A stretch of 64,000 nucleotides of DNA from Echinococcus granulosus (taxonomy: Eukaryota; Platyhelminthes; Cestoda; Cyclophyllidea; Taeniidae), in the NCBI RefSeq assembly GCF_000524195.1, contig NW_020170400.1, positions 1,000,347 to 1,064,346 on the forward strand, written 5' to 3'. Each line of letters begins with the position of its first letter. Position 1 is the stretch's first letter. Made by a program: the position numbers and the translations under genes. Shown here one piece after another: positions 27,001 to 38,940 of this stretch. The notes under the pieces are model-generated. The model had not been told where the DNA came from. It worked only from the letters and a program-made list of their open reading frames with translations, and made no database searches.

Positions 27001-30000
27001 AAAAAGCGCCTTTTTCTCCGTTAAAGCTATCACTGTGTGGGTGGATGTGTACTTATCTCACATCCGTTTCCGGCATGTCTAACATGAATTTTACAAAAAA
27101 AACTTAACAACCTTTGATAGACACGTCTTTTTTTGCATAATTTTTATTAAAAGCAGTGGTATCATCAAAAATTTTTCGACATGAAAATATTAAGTGCTAT
27201 TTTAAAAGTGGATCGGAGTGGAAGAAAAAGATGATTTTAACTATAGAACTGGATAAAATTAACAAGGAAAAAGGTAGTTTCTTTTAATGCTATACGCAAA
27301 GTAGCCAAATAAATCTGTCTGATTCCTTTTTATAGGAGTCAAAATACCGCAGAAAAAATTATTTAATCATGTTGGTACGATGGAGTACAATGAAGCCTTT
27401 GCTTATCACTCGTCAGTCAGTCAAAACGACCCACTATGCACGGGACATGGAAATGCGACTCCTTAGGGCTTACTCTCATCTGTTGATGAATGATACGACT
27501 TTCATGTTTCTCACATTCTGAGTAATGTAGGTATAAACGAAAGATTAGCAGAGATATGGTTGACAAGTTGGCCTTAAATGAACATGCAAATATTGGCACG
27601 TAATTTTCTTCCTCTACTAAAAGTCCAGGATCTTCCTGATCACTCTGGGTAATCCATGAGTAAAAACACTTTTAAACCATTTCTGGATGGTACGTTCTAC
27701 AAAAGTATCGTCCTTAAATGCTTCCATATGAGCAGTCGCCAGCATTTTACACGCCTCTACAGGCTGAAATAAAACACTGTATCATGCATTTTCCATTGGT
27801 AATAGAAAAAGCCTCTTACTTGTCTACCATATCAACATCAGCATCAGCTTCCAGACATAATTCACAGATGTCACGGCGACCCGTATTGGCAGCTCCAATT
27901 AGTGGAGTGACATTCTCCCTATCACCTAGGTTTGGATCTGCTCCGAGTTGAAGCAACTTTGCCACCACTTCGCTATGTGATACTGATTGTGGAACACAGA
28001 ATGCTGCAACACACAGTGCCGTTCGTCCGTCCTGGTCAGCGTGATTTAAATTTGCACCTGTGAATGAGAAAAATACTTTATTTTGCAGTATTTTAAGACT
28101 GCAGTTGCATGAAGCCTTGCCAACCGACTTACAGCTTCTCTATACACACACAGTGAGGCTTAATGCAAACCAGCATGCCCTTTATAAAGGTAGCTTGGTT
28201 GCCTCATTGGCAAAAGTCAGTGGATTGTTTTTTATAATGGACGTGATTACCAGAAATAATATGCTGTATTAGCTTTTCCCAAAATAGGACTTCTGCTGTC
28301 CCAACATTTAGGGTACAAGCATTCAGGCCTTATGCACATATTTATAGTGAAAGTACTCTTTGACTCAATGGAAAGAAAATTCAGGAACTACATTAAACCT
28401 AAAGCACGCACTCAGATCAATTACCTGGATGATGTAGGTATTATGTATCTATCGCGGATGCCCCATAGCCGTAGAACCATTCCATGGAAGATCCATTAAA
28501 TTCTCATTTTATGGTTGTTTCAGAGCTGTAAACTAATTTTTTTACGTTTATGAAGTAAAAGTCATTTTTAACATGTAAATCTTCAGTTACTGCCTAAAAC
28601 CACCAGCGCAAGCAATTCTCTCTCCTAGCTAGTAGGAATGGACGATTCATCTCAATGTGGAACATTTATAGACAATTTATCACCAGTAATTAGTAATGTA
28701 TTTAAGCCAGTTCTGGTTAGTCTATTCAGCCACTTCATCTTTTTTAAGCATAATGCAACCAATTTTGCGCAAAATTCTATCTTTGAAAGAGCATTTCAAA
28801 GAGAAAAAAGGTGCAGTTTTTAGGAAAGCGCTTGAATGTCACTTTAAAAAATAGGACGATGAAGTCCTTTTATTAAATTTTTTCGGTGATGAAAAGGATG
28901 AAATGGCAAATCAACCATTTTCGCCTTCAATTCAAATAAATCCATTGTTAAATGGTCTAAAGGCTAAGAAGGAAAAGGCAAAAAAGTGCTTTCAGTGCAC
29001 CACACATACGAACAAAGTGAGCATATTCTTCCAGAGACAAAATAGTAAGCGCTTTCGAAGTGTGAGATGGTGGTTTGCTTAAGGTCAACTAATGATATAT
29101 TTATTTGCCTTAAAAAGATCAATTATCATCACAAATCAGTTAATCAGATAGGTAGGAAAAAATTCTAAAACGTGCGTCACTTTGTTGCTAAAGTGATAGC
29201 AGGAAAAAAAATTAAATGATCCACTTGTTCACTCACTCAGCAGCAAACATTATTAGAAGCTCATAATACTGAACAAAAAATTCTTCTTCTGAGGCATAAA
29301 TTAGTCCTTCAGAAGGCGATGCATTCATCTTTGAATGCTTCCTCACTCAACCAATGATTCTAAAGAGTGTATTCTGCCCAAATGTTCCACATCATGATTG
29401 GCGCAGTTCTTCCGTAACTTTGGAAACGAAGTCAGATTTGACTGGTAAATAGATAATCGACTGATAGATATCTATGCTGTGTAATGTATCTGAACAGTCG
29501 CATGTATTTGACAAGTCCACACAAATTACAAATAGTCAATTAACAAATCATGCCTAAAACTTCATAAATCGCTTAATTACCTGATTCCCTCATCAAAATT
29601 AATGGAGGAAGCTTCTCCTAAAATTTGGCTTTTCATGATTCTGTGTTTTGTCGCCTCAGGAAGGAATCCATGCTTCCCCGTAAGGAATGAGTCCAAAAAG
29701 CACATTTATGTCTAGATAGTTGTTTAACTCATCTGTGGATTGCTAAGAATAATAAAAAATGGACAAAATGGCCATTAAAAGGCATAATTCCACATTACGA
29801 GTCTAGCATTTTTCCATTAATGGAAAGTGGATCGGAATATGAATGTGTGCAAAGTTGCCGTTTCCTTGGAATTTCCATTAGTGTGGTGCATAAAAGTTGT
29901 ATTTGTACCCAAAAAAAGCGAAAAGTGGGCCGTAAAACATTATGATGTGACTAAGAGCATGAATTATTCCTTCTTTAGTATTAACTCAGGAAGTGGATTA

Positions 30001-33000
30001 AAAAACTCACCATTAATAGTAACCGTGATAATTAAGCTGTATGGCAGTGGTAAAGGTTGACCTTAATCACCAAGTTTGACACCTTCATAAATTAAAATAA
30101 TCCGAAAGAGGAAAAGTTAAAAGCAGTTTGCAATTCAGGGACCAATCGTATGCAACATTATTCATTAAGTGACCATTATGTAGAATACACTCGTTATGGA
30201 ACAAAAGAAGGTGTACATCACCGAAACCTGTCATACAGTGACTTGCTGTGATTGGTAGGGATTAACGAAGTACAATAACGTCGGTTTACCACTATGTCGA
30301 GCTCTCGATATATGCAGTCTGAGGTCATTTGCGACTCATACAAACTGACTTTTATTTGGCCCCAAGGCTGTAGAAGTTCCGCATTCAGGAAGGTATAAGA
30401 GCCAGCCCAAAATTGTGTGTTTGGACTGACTCACTTTGCCTCCTAGTATAAAATCGCACCCATTATTCAAGCTTATCAACTTCCGTTAATGTTTGATGTT
30501 TGTTGAGCGGTGCTGAGACAATTCGCCCACACCTCCATAAATTAGGAGGGAAAAGCCATGATGGTCAATCAAATGGATGCCAAACAACCTGCGTTAACAG
30601 ATGAAAATGGGCTCTGAAGACTAATACTTTCATCAACACCTCTTCCACCTTGAATCAATGCACCATCCACTTTACATTGTTTGCCGCTTAAATAAAAAAG
30701 AAATGGCCTCTTTATGCCAATGGTCGTAACAAAAACGAATGGACCGTTGGTTGACTTTAATTAAAGTGGTATCTCACACTTTTAAGGTATCCACTGATTT
30801 ATATATGCTTGTTTTGTGTTTGATGCGTTATCTGCAAAACTTTTTACTAGGAATAACTCACTTGCTGAAGGGCAAGCAACGGTTGCAAATGAGATCAATC
30901 TTTCCGATTAAGCCTCTTCCCTAATGAATAGTCAAGGCTGATGAAGTGGTCGAGATAAAGTCCCACTCGTGTCTCATTTCACCGTTAAGCTTAACAATGT
31001 TGATGTTCCCAAGCTAGACTGGGATGAAAGGGTATTTACCATTCAATTCCGCATCATTCCTTATTGTCGGAGTGGTTTGTCGCTTTCCTTGTAATTTGAA
31101 AATTGTTTGGTCATGCGCAAAGCGCGAAGTAATTCAAGCATGCCTCCCTTACGATTTCCAGATTGGTTTATAAAGCTGTATAATGTTATTTGTCTACTGA
31201 CTGAAGTATTGTGAATCCAGACAATTTCATTTCTGAGCTCTCAAAGTAAACTAACATACAACCAGTAATCTTCTAACAATCTACTACTTCAGAAGAGCAT
31301 AGTTGTTTCTTCTGTTTGTAGTGTTTTAAAAAAGGTAGGGTTTCACCTGGGAATTCCTCATTTGCAAAAAGTCTATTTGGATCTCGAGCCCAAGCAGAAA
31401 AAACTTTTGTGGAGATAACCAGGAGTAGTCAACTGGAGTTCACATCCAATTACAATACTGCCGCATGATTAAATTAACCTATTCAAATCACCCGCTAGAA
31501 GAGTTAAAATTCCTACTTCCCAATTTAAATAAATAAGCACAGCCTCTGCTTTGTTTTAAAGATAAAAGGGATGCAATGCAGCTTTTGATGCTGATACTTT
31601 GCGTGGTAGGAAGACGGGAAACTTTAGGGGAAGGTAGGAAGGAATGCTAAAGAGAGTCACATTTTAAATGAAGCGTTTTAGAAGATACACCAGTAGTGGT
31701 AAATGGGCAGGACTTCTTTGACATTACGCAGAAAAAGGTACTGTTATGGGTTTTTTATTTGCGAATAAAAGTAGTCAATGGTGAAATTTTGTGTAAAAGT
31801 ACCTTCTTCCGTAGCATAAAATTTCATCAAGATTATTCAGAAAATGCATAAATTACAAGTCAACAACTAACCTGCATCTGCCAGAATATCTATGATATCT
31901 TCACATCCCATGTAGGCGGCAGCAATAAGTGGAGTTCGACCTTCAGCATCGGGACGATTGACATCTGCTCCGGCAGCCAATAGACGACGCACAATTTCAG
32001 CATGTCCGGCCCATGCAGCTGCTCGCAAGGCTGTTCGACTGTCCGGTCCGGTTATGTCCACGTCAACACCGGAGTCTAAGAGAAAATTCACCACGTCTGG
32101 CGAAAACAAATTGAAAATTGTTACAGGTGGTGAAAAAATTGCAAAAAAAGGTATGCTTGATACATAAATGTGAAGGTCAAAAGTCTCCTCAACTCGGCAG
32201 AATTTACAAGCTACTTATGTGCACCTAATAGGTAGGACATTCGACACTACCCCGTGCTACTCAGTCAAGCTACCTACTCAAATGGGGTGCTACATTGAAT
32301 GTCTCGTCCCATGTTTCAAGGGTCCAAGACTTATCCAGAGAGGTGGATGAACACAAAAAATATAGAAAGAAGTTAGGACAGAAAATTTGTAAATCTGCCT
32401 TGTGCTATTCACTTGTTCAAATGTGTTTCGGTCTCTTGGCAGATTTTACTTCAAAATAAATGACTGAAAACGTAATGCACGCACTTGTAGCACATTGTGC
32501 GGCCTTTACATCCATTTCATCGGGCAAAAATCATACAAAAAGTAGAGGATGATTATGGTGGATGGTGGCTAAAGTTGCGAGCTAACATAAATGTGGCTTG
32601 TAACTCCGTAGCATTCTTATTGTGCCACCCATTTACCGTTTTTTTAGTGGCAAGAGGTAGGATGCAAAAGATGACAGAAGTAGACAATGTTCTAAGTGAT
32701 CGTGGAGTGTCGACATTCTTGCAAGATACTTTGAATATGGTAACGGAAAAACTCTTTATTTAAGAATTGGAAAAGTTGTTAGCTTTTACAACAAATGAAA
32801 GGAGACGCCATATTTCAACATCTTATAGCTTTGTGGCAATGCAAACAATGGGGTAGCATCAAATTATCACAGAGATAGAAGAAAATCCCAATAAAGGGTG
32901 AGACGGAAATCCCATATATCATCTGCTTTATCGTTTTTAGTCAATTAATAATAAAAAGCGATGGAGCTACGAAGTGTACTCGTTGTAGACCCAACTCAAG

Positions 33001-36000
33001 GATTCAGATTCACTTTCTCCTTTGAACTTCTCTCAATTGGACGGTGTTGAAGACCTGATGGAAATGATTTAATATCGTCAGCCTTACGAACCGAATGTGG
33101 ATTGATTTTAAAGCTGTACAATCTTCTCGTCAACTTACTGTACACAGCTTTTCGGAAAGACACAGTACGCAATAAAAGAACAATTTTATTCTGACGAAAA
33201 TTCACTCAAAGATAAATTCACCTTGTCCTGAAGGACCGGTTAACGCCTTAAAGGGAAGAAATTCACGCAGCTGCAGAGTGGGTGCTGCTAACGGACTTCA
33301 AAGATCATCTATTTCTTCTTCACCTCTTCTACCTTAGAGTGCCTCCTACCTAGCTAAATGACTGACTGACCGACAAAAATGTGATGAGAAAAGATATTTC
33401 TTTACTAGCGTTCACAAAGCCAACAAACAAACCATTTCTTCCCGAATGGTCCACTCACTACCACGCATTTTCACTTACTTTATCCTAGCACACTGTGGTT
33501 GTTTTGTCTGTGATGCACTGCAGATCCAATAGCTCACCCATTGTAGGCTATCTGACATGTTTGTCCAAAAGCAGCCAGAATTGTCACTCTATCGTGAAAA
33601 AGTTTTTCACATAAAACAACTCAAGATCTCATACCGAAAGATAACGTAGGAATGGAATGGAGTAAGAAGGAGACACTGCTCCATTAGTTACATTCTCCTC
33701 CTTCGTAGTCCTCCATGTACTAACCATCACTTTTTCTTAGCGTGCCACAAACATTTGCCAAGCAGACAGTGGAAGGATAAAACGAAGAAAGGAATGGGGG
33801 CGGTTAGTCGTGGTTCCTTTTTACTACTTCTATAGATAAAAGATCGCTGAGAATGGACTAGAGTTTGTAACGAAGAGAAAAATACTTTGAGGCCCTCAGT
33901 ACCTCCTAAAGCAGAGCAAAATTATAAAGTATTCAGATCTTAGAACAATTTTTTAAACGTTGTGTTGTCAAAATTTGGTCTTCTTAAAAACACCTCATTT
34001 GTGAAAAATGAAGAAAACACCTTTAAATAGGGGATTTCTATGTTCTGTTAGAGGAGGGCATGTGTGATCTCGCAGATTGGTTCTACCAGAGAGCGAGATA
34101 GCTGCGACAGCATTGGAGAGTGGGCGAGCAGCATTCCACAGGAAGCTGGAAGGAGTGGGCGGGTGTGTATCTAGGGCTCAGTGAAATGGTAAAATTCTCT
34201 CAGAGTCAGCAATTGCTTACCCCATACGTATGACGGCAGCATAGTGCTGTGGACATCCATTTTTAGCAAAGGGCCCTAAAGTTGATTCACGTAAACACAA
34301 AAAACATTCCGACGGTTTAAAGCATAGCAAATTTTGTGCCAGCTAAACAACTCAGTAATTAACGCAGGCTTTAAATGCTCATTTTTAGCTCTTGATTTGC
34401 CTTTTTGGAAAAAAAGGAGAGTGGTCCCAAGAAGAAATACAAACTTAAGTAATTTTCCCATTCCCTCCAGTTAGGCTGTTTTTGTAATTTTAGATACCTA
34501 GTAAAGAAATGACATCCTTCCTTCCCCCTGATGCTTTTGACGAATTTTATCAGTTAAAACAACCGGTCTGCGGAGCATCCCTTTGCCATTATTTCGTTCT
34601 CGTTGGCGCTCGTGATTTGGAGGCTACAAATTCTCAGAAATACCGAATAAATCCGCAGCATATGTTATGACTACTGAAGCAGATAGCTTTTCCGTCATGC
34701 TGGGAAACTCAAAATATATCATCTTTACTTCTGTTAACGACCAAAGCGGAAAAAAGATGCCGTACATGAGAAGAGAAAGAGACCTATGGATGTTTGTCCT
34801 AAGGAAACATAATGACACAGAGATATATTTCACTTTTCCCAAAACTTTGTTGACCTCTTGGTGGCATGAAGTTCTCTCCATTCCCTTCGTCACCTAATCG
34901 CCTTATTTTATGCTAGTGTATGCTGATCAGTCACTGCAATGGGTACCTCAATGAATGCAGATTTCTTTTGATCAGGCCAGCGGACAAGGCAAGCAAGGAA
35001 TCCCAGCAAGGATTAATGCGGCTCATTAAAACGATGGTTTTTTAAATCTCCTTTTTCTTTCCTTAGATTACTTAGATTAACGTATAAGTATAAGGCCTTC
35101 GAAAGCAATGTGTCTCGGGCGTGTAAAACAGAGCGCTTTCTGGCATTGTTGAGTTTAGAAATAGAGGTATGCCTATATAAAGCGACCAATCACCGGCTTG
35201 CCAGAAGGTAAAATGGCTATCTAATGGGGAAATTGGGAAAAGCTGCAATAGCGAGGTTGGTAAATTGCGCAACGCCTTAACCACCGGAGAGGGCAAGCTA
35301 ACTTGGTACCCAGGACAAAGTAGTTGACACATAATCGATCGCAAGAGGACCAGTATGACTGGAATTTAGCCCAGAATTTTGGAAAAAGTAAAGAGCTTTA
35401 AGATCATGAGATTCTAACGGTTTTAAAGAAAGGCAAGTTCAATTTACTACAAATTACGTTTCAAGTGGGCAATTAAGTGAAATGTTGTCATGCGAAGATT
35501 TGCGCAATGAAGGTTAATAGAATGTCTTAAGTAGAAAGTCACTCGATATTGCATTACTCTAAATTTGTTTTGACTAAACGAAATAAAATTGTTCGGTAAA
35601 CTAGATTCTAGCCCAATTAGATTCATAATCATACGAACATTACCAGTGCGCAAGCAAGTTTAAATAAATTAGTTTCATTGGTTTAGCTGACCTGCAAGTA
35701 GATTTTCTCCTGTTTATTGCAGACTGTTACCAGTAATTTCACTAAGCATTTCCATTTCTAAAATTCGTAATTCAAAAAATAATAAATTGCCTTTCAGGCT
35801 ACTGCTTTTTGTACCTCAAGGCTGAAGTTATCAACGAGAGGCTATAGGGCTCTATTGCCTGAAAATCATTATAATCTTGCGGAAAAATTCTTTTAAAATT
35901 GGAGCAGTCTCTCAATGGCCTCCCTAATGAATCGACTACTTTATAAGATATTTGGGAAACAATGGGATTATTTGGCCACAAATTGCGCCTAAAGGGACCA

Positions 36001-38940
36001 TAACGTGTCGGCTGCATAATTCCCAGTTTTGGTGAAGGCCCTCCTTGGGTCTCCGCCATTGTACCTTGTCAGGTGGGCTGACCTCCAAGCCATGCCAGTA
36101 GTCCCAAGCCCTACTGTATTTCGAATTTGTATATTCTGTCCTAGCATTCTTTTTTTTTCTTTTTCAGAGAGGTCCCCAGGCCCTACATGGACCGTTAATT
36201 AGTTTGTTGTAGAACAAGGACACAGGGTTTTAGGTAGCAAGAGAGCTTATTTCCAAGATTCACAACTAATTTAGTCATTTGCCGAAATTTGAAAAAAATT
36301 TCAGTAATTTTCTCGTAAACTCCATTTGATGGGACACTAACTAGTAGGTTTGACAACTTTGTAATTGATTTCATACGAAAAGTCATACATTAATAAGAAA
36401 CCGACTTTCTTATTGTCCTTATATTGACCTCATCTGCTCCATGTATCTATGTATTTCTTTATGTGTGATTTTGTCTTTTTAGTGAATCATAACTTACCAG
36501 TATGCCCACCCCATGCAGCTGACCTTAATGCTGACCATCCGTCCTGATCAATTTGATCTAACTTTGCGTTCGCCTCCAACAAACACTTCACAATCTGCAA
36601 ATGACCTTGCCGCGAAGCTAAAACCAATGGCGTTGAGCCCGCGGCATCCCTCGCTTCCACATCCACTGAATTTTGCCTCAAAATACATTTCACCGCCTCC
36701 AGCTTTCCCTGAAATGCAGCGGTACACAACTGTCCAATGGAAGTCTCCTTATCTGCTCGTGTTTGAAGGATTACTTGTTGAGGTTTACGCTCTCTGGTTT
36801 GAGTTCCATTACAGCTGAAGACAATTGATGCCTGTGGTTCGAATAAGCGGTGCTCATAGTTCAAAGCATCCTCAATTAATTGACTGATTGAAGATCCAGC
36901 AAATGAACAATGCACAAGAATTGGGTCATGCAGAAACATCCAACAGTCCAGATTTGCAAGAATATCCACAGTAAAGTCTATGTTCACGTCTTTTAGAGTT
37001 TCGGTTAGCATCTGAAGCGCTTCTGTAGAATTATAGAGACTAGATCGAGTGAAATTGTAGAGAATATCCCAAGTGCAATAGCGAGGAAGACAGGAAAACT
37101 GGCAAATTTGATTCAAGGCTGCCAAGGCTAACATTGTATGTCCATCACGAGATGATGCTAAATACACTGGTGTAGAGCACTTGACGTCAAGGAACCAGTC
37201 TCTCAAACTGGTGTGAGCAAGGCTAAGAACTCTCTCGTGTTGAAGCTCAGCATAATCGAGAAGATCCACCCATTGTTGAGGTTGTTGTTGCAGAAGTTTG
37301 GGGTACTGGTGTACCAAAAAAAAGGGTAGAACGAGCACTTGCCTCCAGTTTTCTATTATCTTTGAAGAAACGTTGTTCGACTGCAGAATAACATCAATTT
37401 CATCGAGAGTAAGAGGTCGTGATGAGGTAAGTACAAGACTTAATACCGGTTTAATCGTAGTCATAATTGAAGAAAAAGGATCGTTAGGAAAAGGATTCAA
37501 TAGGCGTTGACAAAGCCAAAGGAAGAGACCATTAATTGTGCCGGGGATAGTTTTGATGTACTCCGGAGTTAGCCAACACTCACTGACAGCTGTCAAAACG
37601 ATATGGAGGTAGAGCAATGAAGCATTACACTTATACTCTAATATGTGGAGAATATCCTGACCACAGAGATCGAAAGCATTTTGAAGAAGGCTATCATTTT
37701 TCAGCCGCATGCAAATGTAGTCATTCATATCCTTATATACTAATGGGCACCGGATATCGTCCAGAAAAACGGTGCTAGCACACCGGAACAGTCGACGCAG
37801 AATGGTTTGTGAATCTCGCCGACAGGTGATAAAGAGTCCAATCCACGGTGGAAGAAATAAAGCATTAATTGCAAGGAGTTCAAGAAGATTTCGACTAACC
37901 CAACCCTGTCGGATTCGACCAGTTGATTGGTGCAGGTTAAGGTTCTGGAATTCATTAACGTGATCTGATATAGATGAGGCCTGTGAAAGGCGTTTGTGCG
38001 AGCATCCAATGCTGGAAATGGAGGGCGGAGCCCGAACCTCAGAATTTGGGTTCAACCGAAGACACTCGTCTGCAGCATCGATTGCAAAAAAAAGCTTTTG
38101 GTCACTGCCGATTTGTCTAGGATCTAGATCACCAAGAATCTTGAAGATGCCTTCAGACAGAACCTCATCAGGAAATGCACAGAGACGAGCTGTAGTAAAA
38201 AGGTGGTTTAACCGACCACCACCAGCAGCTAGACGTTCACGATAAAATGCTCCGATTGCATCCTGTCTAGATGTCAACTGATCCCGAAGGGATAGAATGA
38301 AACGAGGAAGATTTATTGATGCAACAAATTGATTAGAGCAAGCGTGATAGGCTAGAAGGCGAGTGGATAGACCAAAGGGGTTGTTCTTAATAATCTCGTT
38401 AAGAATGGCGGTTTTGCCTGTACCAGGTCCACCCATCAAAATAAAGGAACAGTACATAGCATCAGTAGACGTTGGAGTACCGTCGGATGAAAGTTGAAGC
38501 CATCGAAATACCTTATCGAACACCCAATTGCGTCCAATGAAGCATGGAAGCGAGTTGTGCTTCTGTGGAGAAGAAGAGGTTCGAATAGGCACTTCAGGGG
38601 GAGCAGTGTTGGTGTCGGAGGCTGTAGAACACTTGGACGTGATGGAAGGAGGAAGAGATGGAGCACGAAGAACGTGAGCTTTGGTTGAATAGGAAAGGGG
38701 CAAAGCTGAATCGCTATTGGTGAGGGATTTACTCATCGGATTGCCAATTGGGCGACCAACGACTAGACCGTCAGATTCAGAAGAATCAAAGGGAGGAGAA
38801 GCAGCCTTGTTGCGAGAGGCATTAATGGAGAGAGGATTGGGAATGGAGGCGTCCAGATGATCTTTTTCTGGTTGTATGGGGACAACGTTATCACAACAAA
38901 TAAGGTTGTTATCGACCTGTGCACAGAAATCATGGTCCAT
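6066..38940 (-). CDS. ANKRD50: ANKRD50-like P-loop NTPase with ankyrin repeats (10 coding exons)
   Basis: The ten coding exons are 38940-36498, 32096-31872, 28057-27820, 24518-24264, 20210-19808, 15042-14818, 14162-13965, 12195-11802, 7922-7476 and 6754-6066. All have GT/AG borders and phases that match at every junction, giving 1,838 residues. After a low-complexity N-terminus comes GRNWVFDKV (136-144), then Walker A GGPGTGKT (170-177), Walker [11 protein letters not shown] (283-292) and a STAND/NACHT-like region to about 730. About 17 ankyrin repeats follow (about 740-1368), with blocks such as [20 protein letters not shown] and [10 protein letters not shown] that track vertebrate ANKRD50 repeat by repeat. 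The tail (1369-1838) is Gln/Pro/Ser-rich without a known domain. In vertebrates ANKRD50 works with SNX27-retromer in endosome-to-membrane recycling. TANC proteins share the architecture, but the repeat-by-repeat match favours ANKRD50. An in-frame stop precedes the ATG, and an acceptor-like TTACAG 6 nt upstream suggests a separate 5' UTR exon. Confidence 0.88.
6755..7475. other. ANKRD50-like intron 9
   Basis: A 721-nt intron joining the two exons of the Gln-rich tail (phase 1). Nothing else was recognised in it. Confidence 0.7.
8880..8965 (+). repeat. Dispersed repeat R3, copy a (partial)
   Basis: The segment running from TGTTGCCCTAACAACAG through TTTCTCGTCACAATTAAG into a CAGTCAGTCAGTCAG run aligns with the core of the copy at 22580-22880 (TGTTGGCCTAACAAAC, TTTCTCATCACAAG, TCAGTC run). 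Confidence 0.55.
9005..9165 (+). repeat. Dispersed repeat R2, copy 1
   Basis: About 150 nt align, at roughly 70% by eye, with 9955-10110. Shared blocks include AACAATCAGG/AACAACCAGG, AGTGCCATTCTCACAAG/AATGCCACCCTTACAAG, ACGTACGATATCATTC/ACGCACGACCTCATTC and a closing AGATGGGA. Confidence 0.55.
9955..10110 (+). repeat. Dispersed repeat R2, copy 2
   Basis: Partner of the copy at 9005-9165, in the same orientation and about 0.95 kb away. The pair could be a diverged local duplication or two insertions of one family. Confidence 0.55.
12196..13964. other. ANKRD50-like intron 7
   Basis: A 1.8-kb phase-0 intron. It contains the signal-peptide ORF at 12988-13245 on the same strand and a transposase-reminiscent but unrecognised stretch near 12640-12960. 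Confidence 0.7.
12988..13245 (-). CDS. Possible small secreted protein nested in an ANKRD50-like intron
   Basis: An 85-codon frame starting ATG-ATG encodes a textbook signal peptide: a Lys/Asn n-region, the hydrophobic run [12 protein letters not shown] (6-17), and a plausible cleavage site after VFC (23). The mature part has an N-glycosylation sequon (NIS, 24-26), two cysteines (48 and 63) and no domain I recognise. A second frame stays open over 13211-12969 and could continue the protein after a splice or a frameshift. It lies on the same strand as the host gene. It may be a genuine parasite secreted peptide, an exon of an undetected gene, or chance. Confidence 0.3.
   Translation of the reverse strand: MMKNAYILALLLVLFCFTDQVFCNISVLQPGLQNLAAFLSTKGELQPCHSTSLYQEHEHTFVCMLSGQRSSSEVIQSLRSPGYSH
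14163..14817. other. ANKRD50-like intron 6
   Basis: A 655-nt phase-0 intron. Its upstream exon ends YLLLQ and its downstream exon resumes [16 protein letters not shown], which keeps the ankyrin register. Nothing else was seen. Confidence 0.7.
18425..18625 (+). repeat. Dispersed repeat R1, copy b
   Basis: A diverged copy. GAGGTGTAATCCTTCGATAG aligns with GGTTGTGTAATACGATAG of copy d, then ACATGCCAGTAGCCC and TTTCAGGGATGACTCAAGG with GCACTACAGCAT match the R1 core and right end. Confidence 0.6.
19114..19213. other. Assembly gap (100 N)
   Basis: Exactly 100 unspecified bases, the conventional size for a scaffold gap of unknown length. It lies inside ANKRD50-like intron 5. Confidence 0.99.
20211..24263. 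other. ANKRD50-like intron 4, carrying R3
   Basis: A 4.1-kb phase-2 intron. It contains the longest R3 copy (22580-22880). Short open frames here have no recognisable content. Confidence 0.7.
22580..22880 (+). repeat. Dispersed repeat R3, copy b (longest)
   Basis: The reference copy of the family. A GC-richer left part (CTGCAGTATTGCAATGCACT) leads into GTGGTAAATGG, TGTTTGTTGGCC, CATTTCTCATCACAAG, a degenerate CAGT/CAGG tetranucleotide run at about 22775-22825, and a right part with GAAGTGGAAGAAGTGAAGAA. Copies at 33290-33560 (reversed) and 42240-42450 follow the same order of blocks. Confidence 0.65.
24519..27819. other. ANKRD50-like intron 3
   Basis: A 3.3-kb phase-2 intron. A short R3-like fragment (TTATCACTCGTCAGTCAGTC) occurs at about 27395-27430. 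Nothing else was recognised. Confidence 0.65.
28058..31871. other. ANKRD50-like intron 2
   Basis: A 3.8-kb phase-1 intron with one R3 fragment at about 29080-29180. No coding exon is indicated. Confidence 0.65.
29080..29180 (+). repeat. Dispersed repeat R3, copy c (diverged)
   Basis: CTAATGATATATTTATTTGCC followed by ATCATCACAAATCAGTTAATCAG, in the same order as the R3 core. It is more diverged than the other copies. Confidence 0.45.
33290..33560 (-). repeat. Dispersed repeat R3, copy d (reverse)
   Basis: On the minus strand it reads GTGGTAGTGAGTGG, TGTTTGTTGGC, TCTTTTCTCATCACA, GTCGGTCAGTCAGTC and GTAGAAGAGGTGAAGAAGAA, collinear with the copy at 22580-22880. Confidence 0.6.
35955..36205 (+). 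repeat. Dispersed repeat R1, copy c
   Basis: GTGTCGGCTGCATAAT matches TTGTCGGTTGTGTAAT of copy d. Then TTGTACCTTGTCAGGTGGG, CATGCCAGTAGTCCC, a T-rich tract ending TTTTTCAGAGAGG, and CCCTACATGG follow in R1 order. Confidence 0.6.

Larger units (their letters stand above)
32097..36497. other. ANKRD50-like intron 1, carrying R3 and R1
   Basis: A 4.4-kb phase-1 intron between the long first coding exon and the second ankyrin exon. It contains R3 copy d (reversed), R1 copy c, and a spliced-leader-like block near 33220-33245. Confidence 0.7.

Noticed and set aside
36513..36818. Plus-strand open frame of 101 codons
   Set aside because: It lies antisense to the ankyrin-coding exon of the ANKRD50-like gene and has no recognisable content. 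It is a shadow of the real frame.
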